A DNA stretch of 64,000 nt from Hemerocallis citrina (Eukaryota; Streptophyta; Magnoliopsida; Asparagales; Asphodelaceae): positions 183,423,681-183,487,680 of the forward strand of contig CM030366.1 of NCBI GenBank assembly GCA_017893485.1. The letters run 5' to 3'. Below, piece by piece: positions 1-11,900 of the stretch (position 1 is its first letter; each line of letters begins with the position of its first letter). The notes below the pieces were generated by a model that was not told where the DNA came from, searched no databases, and saw only the letters and a list, made by a program, of their open reading frames with translations. The position numbers and the translations under genes were made by a program.

Positions 1-1678
1 CAACACGATCAGACTTCTAGAAGAGTACGGGGATCCACAGCAATCCCCCAGTGGGCGACTCTTTCAAATATTTAAGAGCTCAAGTCCCCAATTCACATTT
101 AGATTCGTCTCACACCATGAGCTACGACTCTTCCAACATAGCACACAAATTCAATCACTCCTTCAGCAGAGCGTTTACTACCCTTGACCAAACGAACTCT
201 AGAATTTCTAACGTTTGAGAATCATCAAATAAACCCATACCAAAAGCTACTCTCAAGGTTCATAGCAAGATCATACCTACACAAATGGTTATGACCTTTT
301 GGACTTCAGTCCAAAAGCGACTGGCTTCAGCTCTGCCCTTTCAGACCAGCTGAACTCTGCAAGTTCTGAGGTATCAACCGACCTCGATAATTTATGAAAT
401 TTAACCTACAGTTGTGGACACATACAAGAGTGTCCACACCAATCCTTAACTCAAACATCTATGCTACACTAAGATACAAAATAGAAATACACAGCAATTT
501 ATAATTAAAAATTTTCACAACGCATCATGTGCGTAAAATAAAAGATATCATACTCACAAATTGTCCCGCGAAGACTCGAAGCGCTACCATGCCATCCCGC
601 ATCCAAAGTCGCCAACATATCCTATTATCAGATTTCAACGCAATTAAGGCTCAAATCATTCAAACCAGTCATGGGAAAACAATAATACTAATTATCTTAA
701 TATCACACAGGCATTCTATTGAACGCCTAGGATGCACACGCGCTTTGCACGTAATCACTCAAATCGTCCAACCCAATTATAAAAGCTAATAACAACATAC
801 CAAATATCACACAAGCATTTATTGAACGCTTGGGATATACACGTGCGATGCACGTAACAATCTAATACCTATGGTATTTTCATCCCCAATAATTACTAAA
901 ATCGCCCCCAAAATATTCTAATAGTCCAACTATACTCTCCACTATTATAAGAGAACTCGTTCATACATATATAATTCTCTTTTTCAAATCCAACACCCCA
1001 ATTTACTAACAACTTGCTAAATCTCCCATAATGTGCTAATTTCTCATCTCAACTATTCCCAACATCTCCTAATCTCCTTACCATAATACTCTCACTCAAA
1101 ATAATTTAACCACACTAAATTTCATACAATAAATAAATCTAGGGTTTACCTTTTCGAAATCCTTTCGAGAAACGGACTCCGCCACGACGTAGAGGACCCT
1201 CCAATTAACCATCCCTCCGAATTAATTTAAAACCCGTGGAGAAATGGTGGAGATTTGGGTAGGGAAAGAACCGCCGAAAGTGGGGTTCGGCTGGGAAACA
1301 TGCGATCGGGAATAGAAAGGAAGGGAGGAGGAAGAAGAATGGGGGGGAGGGTTTTATTAAAAGAATAAATAATTAATTAAATAAATAATAGTGTAAAGGA
1401 AAATTACACATAAGCCCCCAAATCCCAATATATTTCAAACAAGCCCTAAATCTTTACTTTCATAATCCAACGATACAAAATACCTTAAAACTACTTCGTA
1501 ATAATCCGTATAAAATAATTTAATTTTGAAAATAATAATGATAAAATAAAGTAGACAATATATCTTATATTTCTCAATAAAAATAATTATTATCGGAAAA
1601 TACATATTCGCGCAAAATTCTCAATCGCGCAAACATTTCGATGCAAAATAGCCATATGCTATTTTTCGGGTCGTTACA
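1..1678 (-). mobile_element. Antisense long LTR (Ty3/gypsy, probably Tekay/Del-like), cut by window edge
   Basis: Read on the minus strand this begins TGTAACGACCCG at 1678, a start common in long LTRs of plant chromovirus elements, and runs off the left edge. Several blocks match the solo LTR at 2084-6624 in the opposite orientation: the TTTCGAAA-rich stretch near 1150-1185 matches 2610-2645, and the CGCGAAGAC/GGGATGC block near 565-600 matches about 3097-3125. No protein-coding sequence is visible. Inside it, near 708-865, a roughly 115-bp duplication carries a TGCACGT palindromic motif twice. The lineage name is inferred from LTR length and ends, not from a protein. Confidence 0.6.
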
Positions 1679-2078
1679 GCCATAACTCAATTTAGCACAA
1701 GCATCCAAATTCCAAGCTATAAGTACCTACCTGTAAAACATGAGGCTAGAGATAACCCTAACCCCCAACACTACAGAGGTCAGCCATAATGGTGTGAGTG
1801 ATATAAAAGAAAACAATATAAATAAAACATAGAGCATAGAGTCGTCAATAACTTGTATTAACAGCAAGAATAAATGAAGTGAGAAAATAAAAATAAGTAA
1901 AGCATGAAAACATCAAGGAATATAAGATAGTAAATAGTAATGCATAAAAACATCAAGGAATATAAGATAGTAAATACTAATGCATGAAAACATCAAGGAA
2001 TATATGATAGTAAATAGTAATGCATGTAAATATCCAGTGAATCTAGACTAAGTGTCAAGTGTAGGAAAAAAGGAAAAC
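1679..2078 (-). mobile_element. Segment of an older antisense LTR (left piece)
   Basis: Minus-strand reading gives a GTTGGGGGTTAGGG block and a TTACAGG block like those at about 6000-6055 near the 3' part of the solo LTR. It is therefore the 3' portion of another long LTR in minus orientation. It lies directly outside the solo LTR duplication, and 6630-8312 and 22028-23717 appear to be its continuation. That three-part reconstruction is inferred from the exact target duplications of the insertions between the pieces. Confidence 0.5.
1901..2020 (+). repeat. Three exact-period 40-bp tandem repeats
   Basis: Units at 1901-1940, 1941-1980 and 1981-2020 share the core GCATGAAAACATCAAGGAAT and differ by one to three bases. 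A decayed fourth unit starts at 2021. A related AAAACATCAATGC stretch occurs at about 6648 on the other side of the solo LTR, consistent with the two flanks once being contiguous. Confidence 0.85.
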
Positions 2079-3265
2079 ATAAGTGTAACACCTCGAATTT
2101 GTAAAATACCGAAAATAAGTATTTTTATATATATAGAGAGGTGAAAATTATTTTTGATATATTTTATTTAAATATTGATATTGGTATGAATATTTTGTTG
2201 GATTGGTGTGGATGATATATTGGGGTTTATGAGTCGAGTTTTATGTGAAGAAATATTGTTTACTTTATTTTCTACTGTAGTACTGTTGGAGGATTATTAT
2301 GAGACAATTTTATGTATTTTACATTGTAGTATTTTTAAAAGTGTAGGAGTGGGGGCTTATTGGAAATATTTTTGAGATTGGGGGCTTAAATATAATACTC
2401 CTATTATTTATTATTTATTTATTTTAATAAAACCCCCTCCCCTTTTCTTCTTCCTTCTTCTTCTTTTCTTTTTCTCGACCGTAACCTCTAGCCGAAGGAA
2501 TCGACCCATTCGGCCGATCTTCCCCCTCGCCCAAATCCGATCAATTCTTCCATGGTTTTCAAATTAGTTATAGGGGTATGCAAATTGAAGGGTGCTCTAG
2601 CTCGTGGCGGAGTCCGTTTTTCGAAAGGGTTTCGAAAAGGTAAACCCTAGATTTTATTTCTATATAAAATTCAGTGTGGTTAATTTATTTTGAGTAGAAT
2701 GGTTATGGTAGGGAGATTAGGAGATGTTGGGAATAGTTGAGACGAGAAATTAACACATTATGGGAGATTTAGCAAGTTGCTAATAAATTAGGGTTTTGGG
2801 TTTGTAAAAGAGAATTATAGATATGAGAAATTTCTCCTTTATAGTAGTAGAATTTTAGTAGAACCATTAGAATAATTTGGGGGTGATTTTAGTAATTTCA
2901 TGGGGATAAAATTCCGTAGTAATTCGAATGTTACGTGCAATGCACGTGTGCATCTCAGACATTCAATAAAATGCCTGATTGATGTTAGGATTAGTGCTAC
3001 TATTTCTTGTGGTTGATTTAGATGATTTGAGCCCTAATTGCATTGAAATTTGATAATAGGATATGTTAACAAGTTTGGATGTGGAACGGCGTGCTGGTGT
3101 ATCGGGTCTTCGCGGGATGCTATGTGAGTATGAACTTTTTATTCTATATGCATAATGTGCTATGAAAATTTTAAAATATGGTTTGGTGTGTGATGTGTCA
3201 AGTGTATTGAGTACGGAAAAGTTCGTAAGTAGAATACGGAGTAAATTATGAGATGAAAGAAATTA

Positions 3266-3266
<1 letters not shown>

Positions 3267-3319
<53 letters not shown>
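3267..3319. repeat. (TA)n microsatellite inside the solo LTR
   Basis: An uninterrupted TA dinucleotide run of about 53 bp. It is likely length-variable and prone to assembly error. Confidence 0.95.
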
Positions 3320-3324
<5 letters not shown>

Positions 3325-3919
3325 GAAATGTGTGGATGCTTGTAGATAAATATCTATATGCTTCGGGGTTGTAATGATTAGTTATGTGTATGTGAATGTA
3401 CGTGTATGTATGATGTGTGATCTTATGACTAATGTGAAAAGATGGGAAGCATGGTGTGTAGATATGTTTGATATGACAATGTGCTGTGATAACATGATGA
3501 AACGATGATATGGTGTAGGTTTGATAGGTGGGTGATAAATTGGAAATTTTATGTGATATTGTGACGTGTGGGTGGGAAATGAAAATTTTATATGATATCA
3601 GTGAGATTAATGGCTTGTGTATGTTTATGAATTTCATGGAGTTTATATGATTTCTTGTTATGTTATAAAAAGGAGCTACATTTGTATATGGAGATATATA
3701 TATATGTATATATATGCCTGGAGAAATGTTATAGAAGGAGATATATTTATTTATGGAGTTATATTATAAATGAGAGAGATACATATGGAGAAATATTATA
3801 AAGGAGATATATTATAAATGAATATATGGAGGTATTTTATTAAAGGAGTTGTTATAATAAAGGAGTTATTATAAAGGAGTTCTATTATAAAAGAGTTATA
3901 TTAAAGGAGTTATTATAAA

Positions 3920-4230
3920 GGAGTTATTTATTGCCCCAAATTTTATATTTGGGGAACATGAGTTATATGAATATTAATATTGCCCCAAATTTTATATTTT
4001 GGGATCAGGAGTTATATTGTGAAGGAGTATATAATAAAGGAGATATGTATGTGTATATAAAGGAGAATTAAATATTGCAGTGCCGCACAATCTCCCGGGG
4101 TTTGGGCTAGACCCCATAGGCCCGGGATACACCCAGGAACAGGAGTTATATTTATATTGCCCCAAATTTTATATTTGGGGATCAGGAGTTATATATTGCC
4201 CCAAACTATGTTTGGGGATCAGGAGTTTTC
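3920..4230 (+). repeat. Repeated hairpin block with CCCCAAA...TTTGGGG stems
   Basis: The motif ATTGCCCCAAA, a short AT spacer and TTTGGGGATCAGGAG occurs at about 3930, 3980, 4157 and 4195, with a degenerate copy at about 5101. Each copy is an inverted repeat able to form a stem. The preceding 100 bp is a loose AAAGGAGTTATTAT repeat. Confidence 0.7.
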
Positions 4231-6750
4231 CTCGCTGGTATAGGGCCAGGAGGAAGACGTAGCCTCGGACGTGTAAGACTCTGTGTGAGCATCGATCCGC
4301 GTGTTATATTTTACTTTTGACTAGCCTTTTGGCTTTAGTCTTGGTTGGACAAGCGCGCAACCGTACTTTCAATCCAGCCCACAAATGGTAGATGCTTAGG
4401 ACACCTGGATCTGGGTGATGTGGTGGGTTAGCGGGATTGAAATGTACGGGATGGGAGGCACAGAGATCCCTGTGTTGTACGAGGAGGTCAATTATGTGGG
4501 CACTGAAAAGGAGAAAATATAAAGGTGTATGTGTATATGTAAAGATACGGATGATATGATATCTTACGGAGATTACTTATATTATGGGAGATATGAATAT
4601 ACTACGGGGGAGATATATATGTATGTGTGTGTGTGGGTATATATTGGCATATGGCTATACTTATGATGCGATATTGGCAAATGAAGGAACATGAGTAGAG
4701 GAGAGTGAGAAAGTAAAGTAAAGAAATGAATAGTATATAGAGTATGTATGTGAATGAATGTTAGAAATAAAGAAGAGGAGTTATGCAATCATGAATGAAA
4801 GGTAAGGTGAGATATAATATGAAAATGAAAAGTTAAAGTAAGCGGTATTATGAGTTGTGAATGGAGATTTAAGTAAAATGCAGTATGATATGAGTGGTTC
4901 CTCCTTGGAATTGTGTCAAGGAACTACCTGCCCGCTGTTTCTGTGGAAATGGTGGGAACTACCTGCCTTGGCATAATTCGCAGGGTGAGTAGGCATGATA
5001 GTGCTAGTGATTAATGGAAATGAAGAATTAAATAAGTAAAGATGAATAGTGATTGAAGTAAATTAATACCCAAGCTATCGGCTTTGGGGTGTGATATATT
5101 ATTGCCCAAACTATGTTTGGGATATGGAGTATAAATTGATGAGAATGAAAGTGAGATCAATGATAATTTGAGTTGTGAGTGAAAATGAAAGTAAGTTAGT
5201 TATCAATTAGATTGAATAATAACTGAATGAAATAATGAGATGTGAATGAGCTATAAGGCATGCTTTTGATGCAATGAGAATAAGCATTCTAATTAGAGAT
5301 GTGCTAATGATGTGATGAAATGCAAGTCCCTCGCATAGTGAAATGAAATGGGATATTTTTGTTATACGACCTAAATGAGTGGGATATTCTGGAAATGAAT
5401 GCGTATGTTTTGGAGGCTATAAAAATAGATAATTGTGATGTTATTCATTAAATTAAATACTTGTAGTGAGATGTCATGATGATGTAGATGGTATGGTTGT
5501 TTGTATGTGTGCGATGTGTGTAATGAGAGAAGGGTTGTGAAAATGATTATTAAAGAAAATATGCCGTGATATAATACTAGTAAATGAAGTGCATGGTTTA
5601 TAAAGATGAAGAAAAGATGTAGTAAGATCATGTGTGTATATATATATATAAAGAAATGCTTCTGTGGCGATAATTGAGGAAGGATCGATATTTGTGTCAG
5701 GGAATTCAAACGTAAAGGTAATGGATCGTATGTGACTTTGTCTTATGCAAATATAAGATCTATTTGTCGGCAGTGTGATGTATATAGAGAATTGGGTGAA
5801 GTTATGGGTAAGCGAATAGTTGAATGTAGGATTGACAAAGTATTTGATATATCGTTATAGTGATGATGTTGTTGTGTTCAGGATTCGGGTTGCATTATCT
5901 TACTTGGTATTCGTAAGTTTAAATTATTTCTTTATACTATTTTAATTTGTTATTTGATTAATAATTATACTCACACCAGAAATGACTAACCCCTTAGTGT
6001 TTGGGGGGTTAGGGGAGTCAGAGGACTACCCTAGATCCCCTACTGTTACAGGTTCCCATCAGTGCAGAGAGGAGGCATAGTTTGCAGGGTGAGGATTTAT
6101 TTTAAAAAGTTTTGTATTAATTAGTTAGGATGAGAGGTGATTTTATGATTTAAATTGTATTATGGATGTATAAGTATGTAAATGATGATGGTGAGTATAG
6201 TATGGAGTAGTATGTGGTGGTTGTGACCCGTACCCATCTTGTTGTGGTGTACCGGGCTCTGTGGTAGGTTTTACAAAGCTTTTTCTAAAATTTTGCCTAG
6301 TTTTTCAAAGAGATTTATCGTTTTTATTTGATATTTGATAAACCGTTGTGAGTTTGGCCCCCAGAGCATTATATTATATTGCCTATATGTTTCTGCTCAT
6401 TTTGGCCTGGGGAGCCCGTGAAATGATTGTATGTGTTGTGGGCTACGGAATTTTGAGTAGAATTCCATAAGCCGTCTGTGTTTCGGGGCAAAATTTACAG
6501 GGGAAACTCTGCCGAAATTTTCCTTGAAATATAACTTTCTTAGTTTATGTTTAAAGTGATATAGAAATTGAAAAAATAGAGTTTGGAGTCGAAAAAAAAA
6601 AAAAAAAAAAATTAGGGCGTTACAATAAGCATAAAACCAAGTCAAGAAAACATCAATGCTATATGCCCTTATCGATCTCCAATTTATAGGGTGAAATCCC
6701 TCGTTATGCAACTAATCATAGTACGATGATGGAAATAAGATCTAGAATAC

Positions 6751-6975
6751 TCCGCGAATAGGCACCACAGCCCTCGACGCGCAAGCATCATGTAAGAATA
6801 GCTCTAAAACTGGAGAATCACCTCCCAACCGTGTACCCCACGAATAGGCTTGCATGGCCCTCGACGTGCAGATACACCAGGTACATTTTGTGAATAGGTC
6901 TGCCGACCCTCGATATGCGAATGCACCCTGCATGTTCCGTGAATAGGCCTGCAGACCCTCGACACTCGAACATAC
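6751..6975 (-). repeat. Four degenerate repeats with core GAATAGGC...CCCTCGA
   Basis: Copies start near 6751, 6836, 6886 and 6938. Each has a GTGAATAGGCYTGC-type core followed about 10 bp later by CCCTCGACRYGC. Spacing is irregular, about 50-85 bp. This kind of short repeat is common in the untranslated part of long plant LTRs. Confidence 0.65.
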
Positions 6976-7488
6976 AAATGTTCTCTCGAGACAAGACAAC
7001 AAACAGTCCTGGAACGCATCTGTTAGACTAAACAGACCAAGAGCATATACTCACGTTTTCCAAGTTCCATCACATCTCCACTAGTGCCTGTCCTTAAGTT
7101 GGTTATTATTAAAACACAAAAATCCTCATCTCTAGAGTTAGTGTATCCTGCCGGACTTAAATACTCAACAACAACCCCAAGACCCGACTGGTCTAAATTA
7201 ACAAATCTTATCTGCCGGTTCATAGGACTCCCACTCAGCTCCTAGAGATATCATCAAGACAAAAACTCACAAATCCATCGTCAAAATAATCATATGAACA
7301 AACTTCTCCAATCAACAAAACCCAAATCTTTTTTAAAATTCCAGAATCCATATAAATTTTAAATCTATTAAATAACTGAAAATCATATTAGTAAGTTGTA
7401 GCATATCACAAAACATCAATTCCTTTGAAAGCACGTATAACCCAAATAAGGTCCACAAGAATACTTTTAAAGCTCCAATATAAATCTA

Positions 7489-7745
7489 CTAGTAATTTTC
7501 ACGTGCGATGCACGTCTTAATAAATATATTATTATTAATAGTAAAAACTTCAATGTAGTCTAGCCTTAAATCTAATACTTTCTTTATATTAGATTAGATA
7601 TGCATGGGCAACACACGGATTTGTTTATCTACAAATGTTTCTATTAATTGAATTTAATTTGAACGTATATTGTACGGGTTTGTTCAGTTACAAAATTAGG
7701 GTTTGTTTGTTTACAACCCCAACTCTCCCATTAAAATAGTAGAGA
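7489..7745 (-). mobile_element. Mini-Helitron, 257 bp, both ends intact
   Basis: On the minus strand the element begins TCTCTACTATTTTAATGG at 7745 and ends in a hairpin (ACGTGC-ATC-GCACGT), about 11 bp, then CTAG at 7489. The base before the 5' end is A and the base after the 3' end is T, the expected A|T Helitron insertion site with no duplication. It is far too short to encode Rep/helicase, so it is non-autonomous. Relatives are at 25171-25384, 36949-37120 and 61143-61296. Confidence 0.85.
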
Positions 7746-7849
7746 TATAAAACATTTTTAATCTGTAGCAAAACATCTTTTAAAATAATATAATATTGAA
7801 GGAACAATCGATCAAAAGAAACATCAGGAAAACTCAAGAAAACATCAGT

Positions 7850-8225
7850 CAGAGCGGTAGCAGTCGACTTCAAAGGGTAGTTAGTCGACTGTCCCGCGTG
7901 AAACCCAAACTCAAGAAAAACATCAAGTAGCGCAGTGACAGTTGACCGCATACTGTAGCCAGTCGACTGTTCCGCGAAAAAATTCGAAGACTCAAGAAAA
8001 CCATAATCAGAGCAGCGGCAGTCGACTGTGTAATCTGAACAGTCGACTGTCCCGCAGGAAAATCCAACACTTAAAGGAAATATTAATTCAGAGCAGAGAC
8101 AGTTGACTGTATAAGGTAGTCAGTCGACTGTTCCGCAGGAAAATTCGAGACTCAAGGAAATGCTTCAGCCAGGACCCCGACAGTTGACTGTCGACATTGG
8201 TCGGTCGACTGTCAGTCCTCCAGAC
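7850..8225 (-). repeat. Five ~80-bp tandem units, each with two GTCGACTG-type sites
   Basis: The second site of each unit falls near 7882, 7960, 8040, 8121 and 8202, followed in most units by TYCCGC. The first site lies about 20 bp upstream and is often CAGTTGACTG. Units are separated by a CTCAAGRAAA-type linker. The palindrome GTCGAC and its flanks also appear in the LTRs of both copia families in this window. Confidence 0.8.
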
Positions 8226-8312
8226 TGTAGTTTTAGTTGTGCACATTTCAACAGATACGGAGTTTTACTATATAAAAACGAATTCTGTAAAAAGCATAAT
8301 TCTGATGTGATC

Positions 8313-8905
8313 TGATATGGCGAAAAATGGGGTTAAATCGGGACCATCCAAATTGAGCACGAATCTTGAAGCCCAGGGGTAAAATGGTAATTTCACCTAC
8401 CAATGGGCCTGAAGCGGGTACGAGTTCTCCTCCTCGAAAATCCACTAACCCACAAACGTATCCACCTCAACTGGGTGCGGGTTTCAACCCGCAGCAAACC
8501 AGGTCTAGAAATGATAGAATTAGGGTTTCTGATTAATCCTAATCAACGGCCCTGATTCATATCTAACCTTTCACTGGGGATTAGGAATTGCATTCCTTAT
8601 CTAACCACAGGGATTACATTCCTAATCTGACCCCAGCGGCACCTATAAATACCCCCCATCCATCTCCATTAAGAGGTAATTAATCTTTTGCCAGTTTTTG
8701 CGCTCTTTTATAATCACTTCTGATTACTGACTTGAGCGTCGGAGGGTGCGTCGCCGGGAACAACCCCGGTGTCTTGCACTTTTTGCAGGTGTACGGTGGG
8801 AGTCAGCGTCAAACTCCGACGGAACAGGTAACAGGTTTGCTATTCAAAGTTTCCTAAGAATCCACAAATACTACCTGTTTGCCCCCATTAGATTCAGCGG
8901 CAACA
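8313..8905 (+). repeat. Element B 5' LTR, 593 bp
   Basis: Starts TGATATGGCGAAAAATGG and ends CAACA. It carries a clear TATA box (TATAAATA, about 8644-8651). Downstream is the block GACTTGAGCGTCGGAGGGT (about 8730), conserved in the LTRs of element A and the solo LTR at 41446. It has a 4-bp insertion relative to its 3' partner. Confidence 0.93.
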
Positions 8906-8907
8906 GA

Positions 8908-8928
8908 TTGGTGCCGTCTGTGGGAAAC
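8908..8928 (+). promoter_or_regulatory. Element B primer-binding site
   Basis: TTGGTGCCGTCTGTGGGAA lies two bases after the LTR end, where minus-strand DNA synthesis is primed by a tRNA. Element A has TTGGCACCGTCTGTGGGAA at the same place. This form is typical of Tat-lineage elements; the exact tRNA was not determined. Confidence 0.8.
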
Positions 8929-8976
8929 AACGAGTAGCAGTCTCCCCTCTTCCCGTTGGTCAGATCCTCTCCAGCC

Positions 8977-11900
8977 ATGCCTCCTAGGAAAGTCAGATCA
9001 AGAGGGTCCAACCGAGGACCCAACCCCGATCAGCAACAAGAAGTTCCCATCCAACCCGCTCTGCAACAGGGGCAACTTCCTCCTCAAGCGGAAGACCCAC
9101 TCCAACAGGACCTGCCTCCTCCTCAGAATCAACAACCTCCTAAGGGTCCCAACCCGCAGAAACAGCCTCTCCATCCGGACCACGTCTCCATCCACAACGC
9201 CTCTTCAGATTCTATGGCCTCCCATAATCCCCGAGCTTCCGACCTCTGCAACACTGTCCTCAATCGGCAGAAGGATGAGGATCTTCGCCGCCGTCTGGAT
9301 GAAAAGCAGGCCCGAGAGGGAGCCTCCCGCTAACACTGTCCGGATGAGCGATCTCCTCACTGCCGAGACAACAGAAGGTCCCCTATCCGAAGGGGACAGA
9401 GAGAGTCTCCCGAGCATCACAGGAGAAGACCCCATTCCCCTGCCGGTCGGCACCATCATTTGAACGATGAGGCACCCATCACCCGTGCCGAGTTCCAGCA
9501 GTTTCAAGCAACCGTCCTACAAGCTCTCAATCTCCGTCCCAACACCAATGCTCCAAAGATCCCCTCTCCTCCTCCGGTCCGAAGTCCTCGCCGACGGTCC
9601 CCAACTCCTCCTCCAACTCCTAGCAACTCCCGGCATATGACAAGTCCTCGCCGCTCTAGGAGCTACCGTCGTCGTAGCCCCCGCTCTCCCTCGTACGAAG
9701 ACGAGTCTAGAGGCTCGGCTGATTACCGTCGAAGGGATGATGCTGTCTACCGCCGTCTCCACGAAATAGAGAGGCGCTTGGGATAGTTAGACCGAGAAGA
9801 AGAGCTTAGAGGAAGGACCCGTCGTCCTAGTCGACCTCCTTTTTCCCGAACCATAATGGATGCACCCGTACTAATCGGCTTCAAGCCTCCTCAATTCGAG
9901 ACTTATTTCGGGGAGACTGATCCCGTCGATCACATCAAAAGCTTCAAGACTCTCATGCTCATCCATCAAGCTTCCGATGCTTTGCTATGCAAAACCTTCC
10001 CCTCAACTCTCAAGGGCCCAGCTCGAGAATGGTACTCTCACCTTGCCCCTTCGTCGATATTCTCCTTCGAGCAATTTGAGACACTCTTCATCACCCACTT
10101 CGTGAGTAGCCACAGAACTGAGAAGACTAGCATTTCGCTACTCTACCTCCACCAGAAGAAGGGTGAGAAGCTGAGAGACTATGTGAAAAGGTTCACAGCT
10201 GAAGCCAGGTCCATAGCATCCCTCGACCAGTCGGTCGCTGCAGCAGTATTTCAATCCAATGTCCTCAACTTCAGCCTCTGCTCCTCCCTCGCCAAGAAAC
10301 CCCCACAGAACTTCTCTAACCTCCTCCTCCGGAGTAAAAATTATATTTGGGCCGAAGAAGCTGAGCACCGCCCCAACTTGGAGGGGTCTTCCTCCGGGTC
10401 TAAGAGAAAGGGAACAGAAGAGGAAGGAGCCAAGAAGCTCCAGAAGGATAATGGCGGTCAGCGCCGACCTCCCCCCAGGTTCGAGAAATTTACTCCTTTC
10501 ACCACCAATGTCTCCACCATTCTAATGGAAGTTGAAAAGTAAGGGATCATACCTCCTGCTCCGAGGATGAACACCCTCGCCAAGAAGAGGGATATAGATA
10601 AGTGGTGCCGTTATCACCGGGACCATGGCCACGATACCAATGATTGTCAGGCCTTGAAGAATGAGATAGAAGCTCTCATCCAGAGGGGGCAGCTGACCAG
10701 GTTCGTAAGAAAGGACCGAGCCGACCTTCCTTCCCCGCCCCGGGGGGCTAACAAGCAACCTGAATGCGATGAAATGCTCGACTTCGAAGAGGAGCGTGTC
10801 CTACACCTCATTCATGGGGGCCCAATGGGGGGCTCCTCAAACTCCTCTCGAAAGGCGTTTATTAGGGAGGTCAATTCGGTTCGCGCCACCCCTCCTCCTA
10901 AAGGCCTCAAAGTGCCCGTCACATTCTCAAACGAAGATCTTGAAGGTGTCCGCACCCCCCATTGTGACGCATTCGTCATCAATCTCCATATGGCGAACTT
11001 CAAAGTGGAGAGGATCCTAGTGGACAATGGCAGCTCCGTTAACATCCTCTTCCTCGCCGCTTTTAAAGGCCTCAAACTCTCCCGAGACAGACTCAAGCCT
11101 GCCGGCTACACGCTCCATGGGTTCACGGGAGTGCCAGTGACTATTGAAGGGGTGATAACCCTCGATGTAACTGCTGGCAAAATTCCTACTACCCGAACGG
11201 AGTCGATGGACTTCATGGTCGTAGATGTTCCTGCAGCTTATAATGTCATTCTGGGTCGGCCCGGCCTAGCTGCCCTTGAAGCCGTCCCTTCCGCCTATCA
11301 TCTCAAGATGAAGTTTCCCACCCGGGCAGAAGTAGGGGAGGTAAAAGGCAATCAGGAAACGGCCCGTAAGTGCTACATGACCTCTACCTTCGGTCCGGTC
11401 CTCTCCCTCGAAACTCTGGAAATCCCCCAAGATGCGGCCCGACCAACGTCCGAGCCAGTGGATGAGTTAGAAGAAGTGCTCTTCTCTGAGCCGGATCCAA
11501 CCCGAAAGTTCTTTGTTAGCAAGACCCTCCCATCCGCCCTATGCTCAGACATAGTCTAGTGCATCTGAAGAAACCGAGACCTCTTTGCTTGGTCAGCTGT
11601 AGACATGCCCGAAATTCCTGAAGAGCTCTTGGTCCACCACCTCAGCGTTGCTTCGGGGTCCAAACCGGTCCAACAGAAGAGGCACAAGTTCGCCCCCGAA
11701 TGCCAGCTAGCTATAAAAGAGGAGGTGGACAAGCTCTTGAAAGCCCGGTTCATACAAGAGGTAGACTATCCGGAATGGCTGTCGAATGTAGTAATGGTGA
11801 AGAAGTCCAATGGGACCTGGAGGATTTGTATCGATTTTAACGATCTCAACAAGGCTTGCCCCAAGGATCCCTTCCCACTTCTGAGTATTGACACTCTGAT

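Larger units (their letters stand above)
2084..6624 (+). mobile_element. Complete solo LTR, 4541 bp, with 5-bp target duplication ATAAG
   Basis: The unit begins TGTAACACCTCG and ends AGGGCGTTACA. It is flanked by ATAAG at 2079-2083 and again at 6625-6629. No gag or pol sequence is present, so this is a single LTR left after recombination between the two LTRs of a full element. The length and the TGTAAC...GTTACA ends fit the long LTRs of plant Tekay/Del-type gypsy elements. Internal features are a long TA run, repeated CCCCAAA/TTTGGGG hairpins and an oligo-A tract just before the 3' end. The short open frames inside it are low-complexity and not genes. Confidence 0.88.
6630..8312 (-). mobile_element. 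Segment of the older antisense LTR (middle piece)
   Basis: Non-coding sequence between the solo LTR and element B. It contains the GAATAGGC repeats (6751-6975), a Helitron (7489-7745) and the GTCGAC repeats (7850-8225). It reads naturally on the minus strand as the continuation of 22028-23717, because element B sits between an exact 5-bp duplication (8308-8312 and 22023-22027). Short open frames here are translations of the repeats. Confidence 0.45.

Noticed and set aside
3263..3637. Minus-strand open frame of 124 codons
   Set aside because: It is a translation of a TA/TG-rich stretch in the solo LTR, dominated by repeated I, Y, H and T.
8956..8976. Upstream TTG as start of element B gag
   Set aside because: The ATG at 8977 is in the same frame and aligns with the start region of element A (ACG at 26061).
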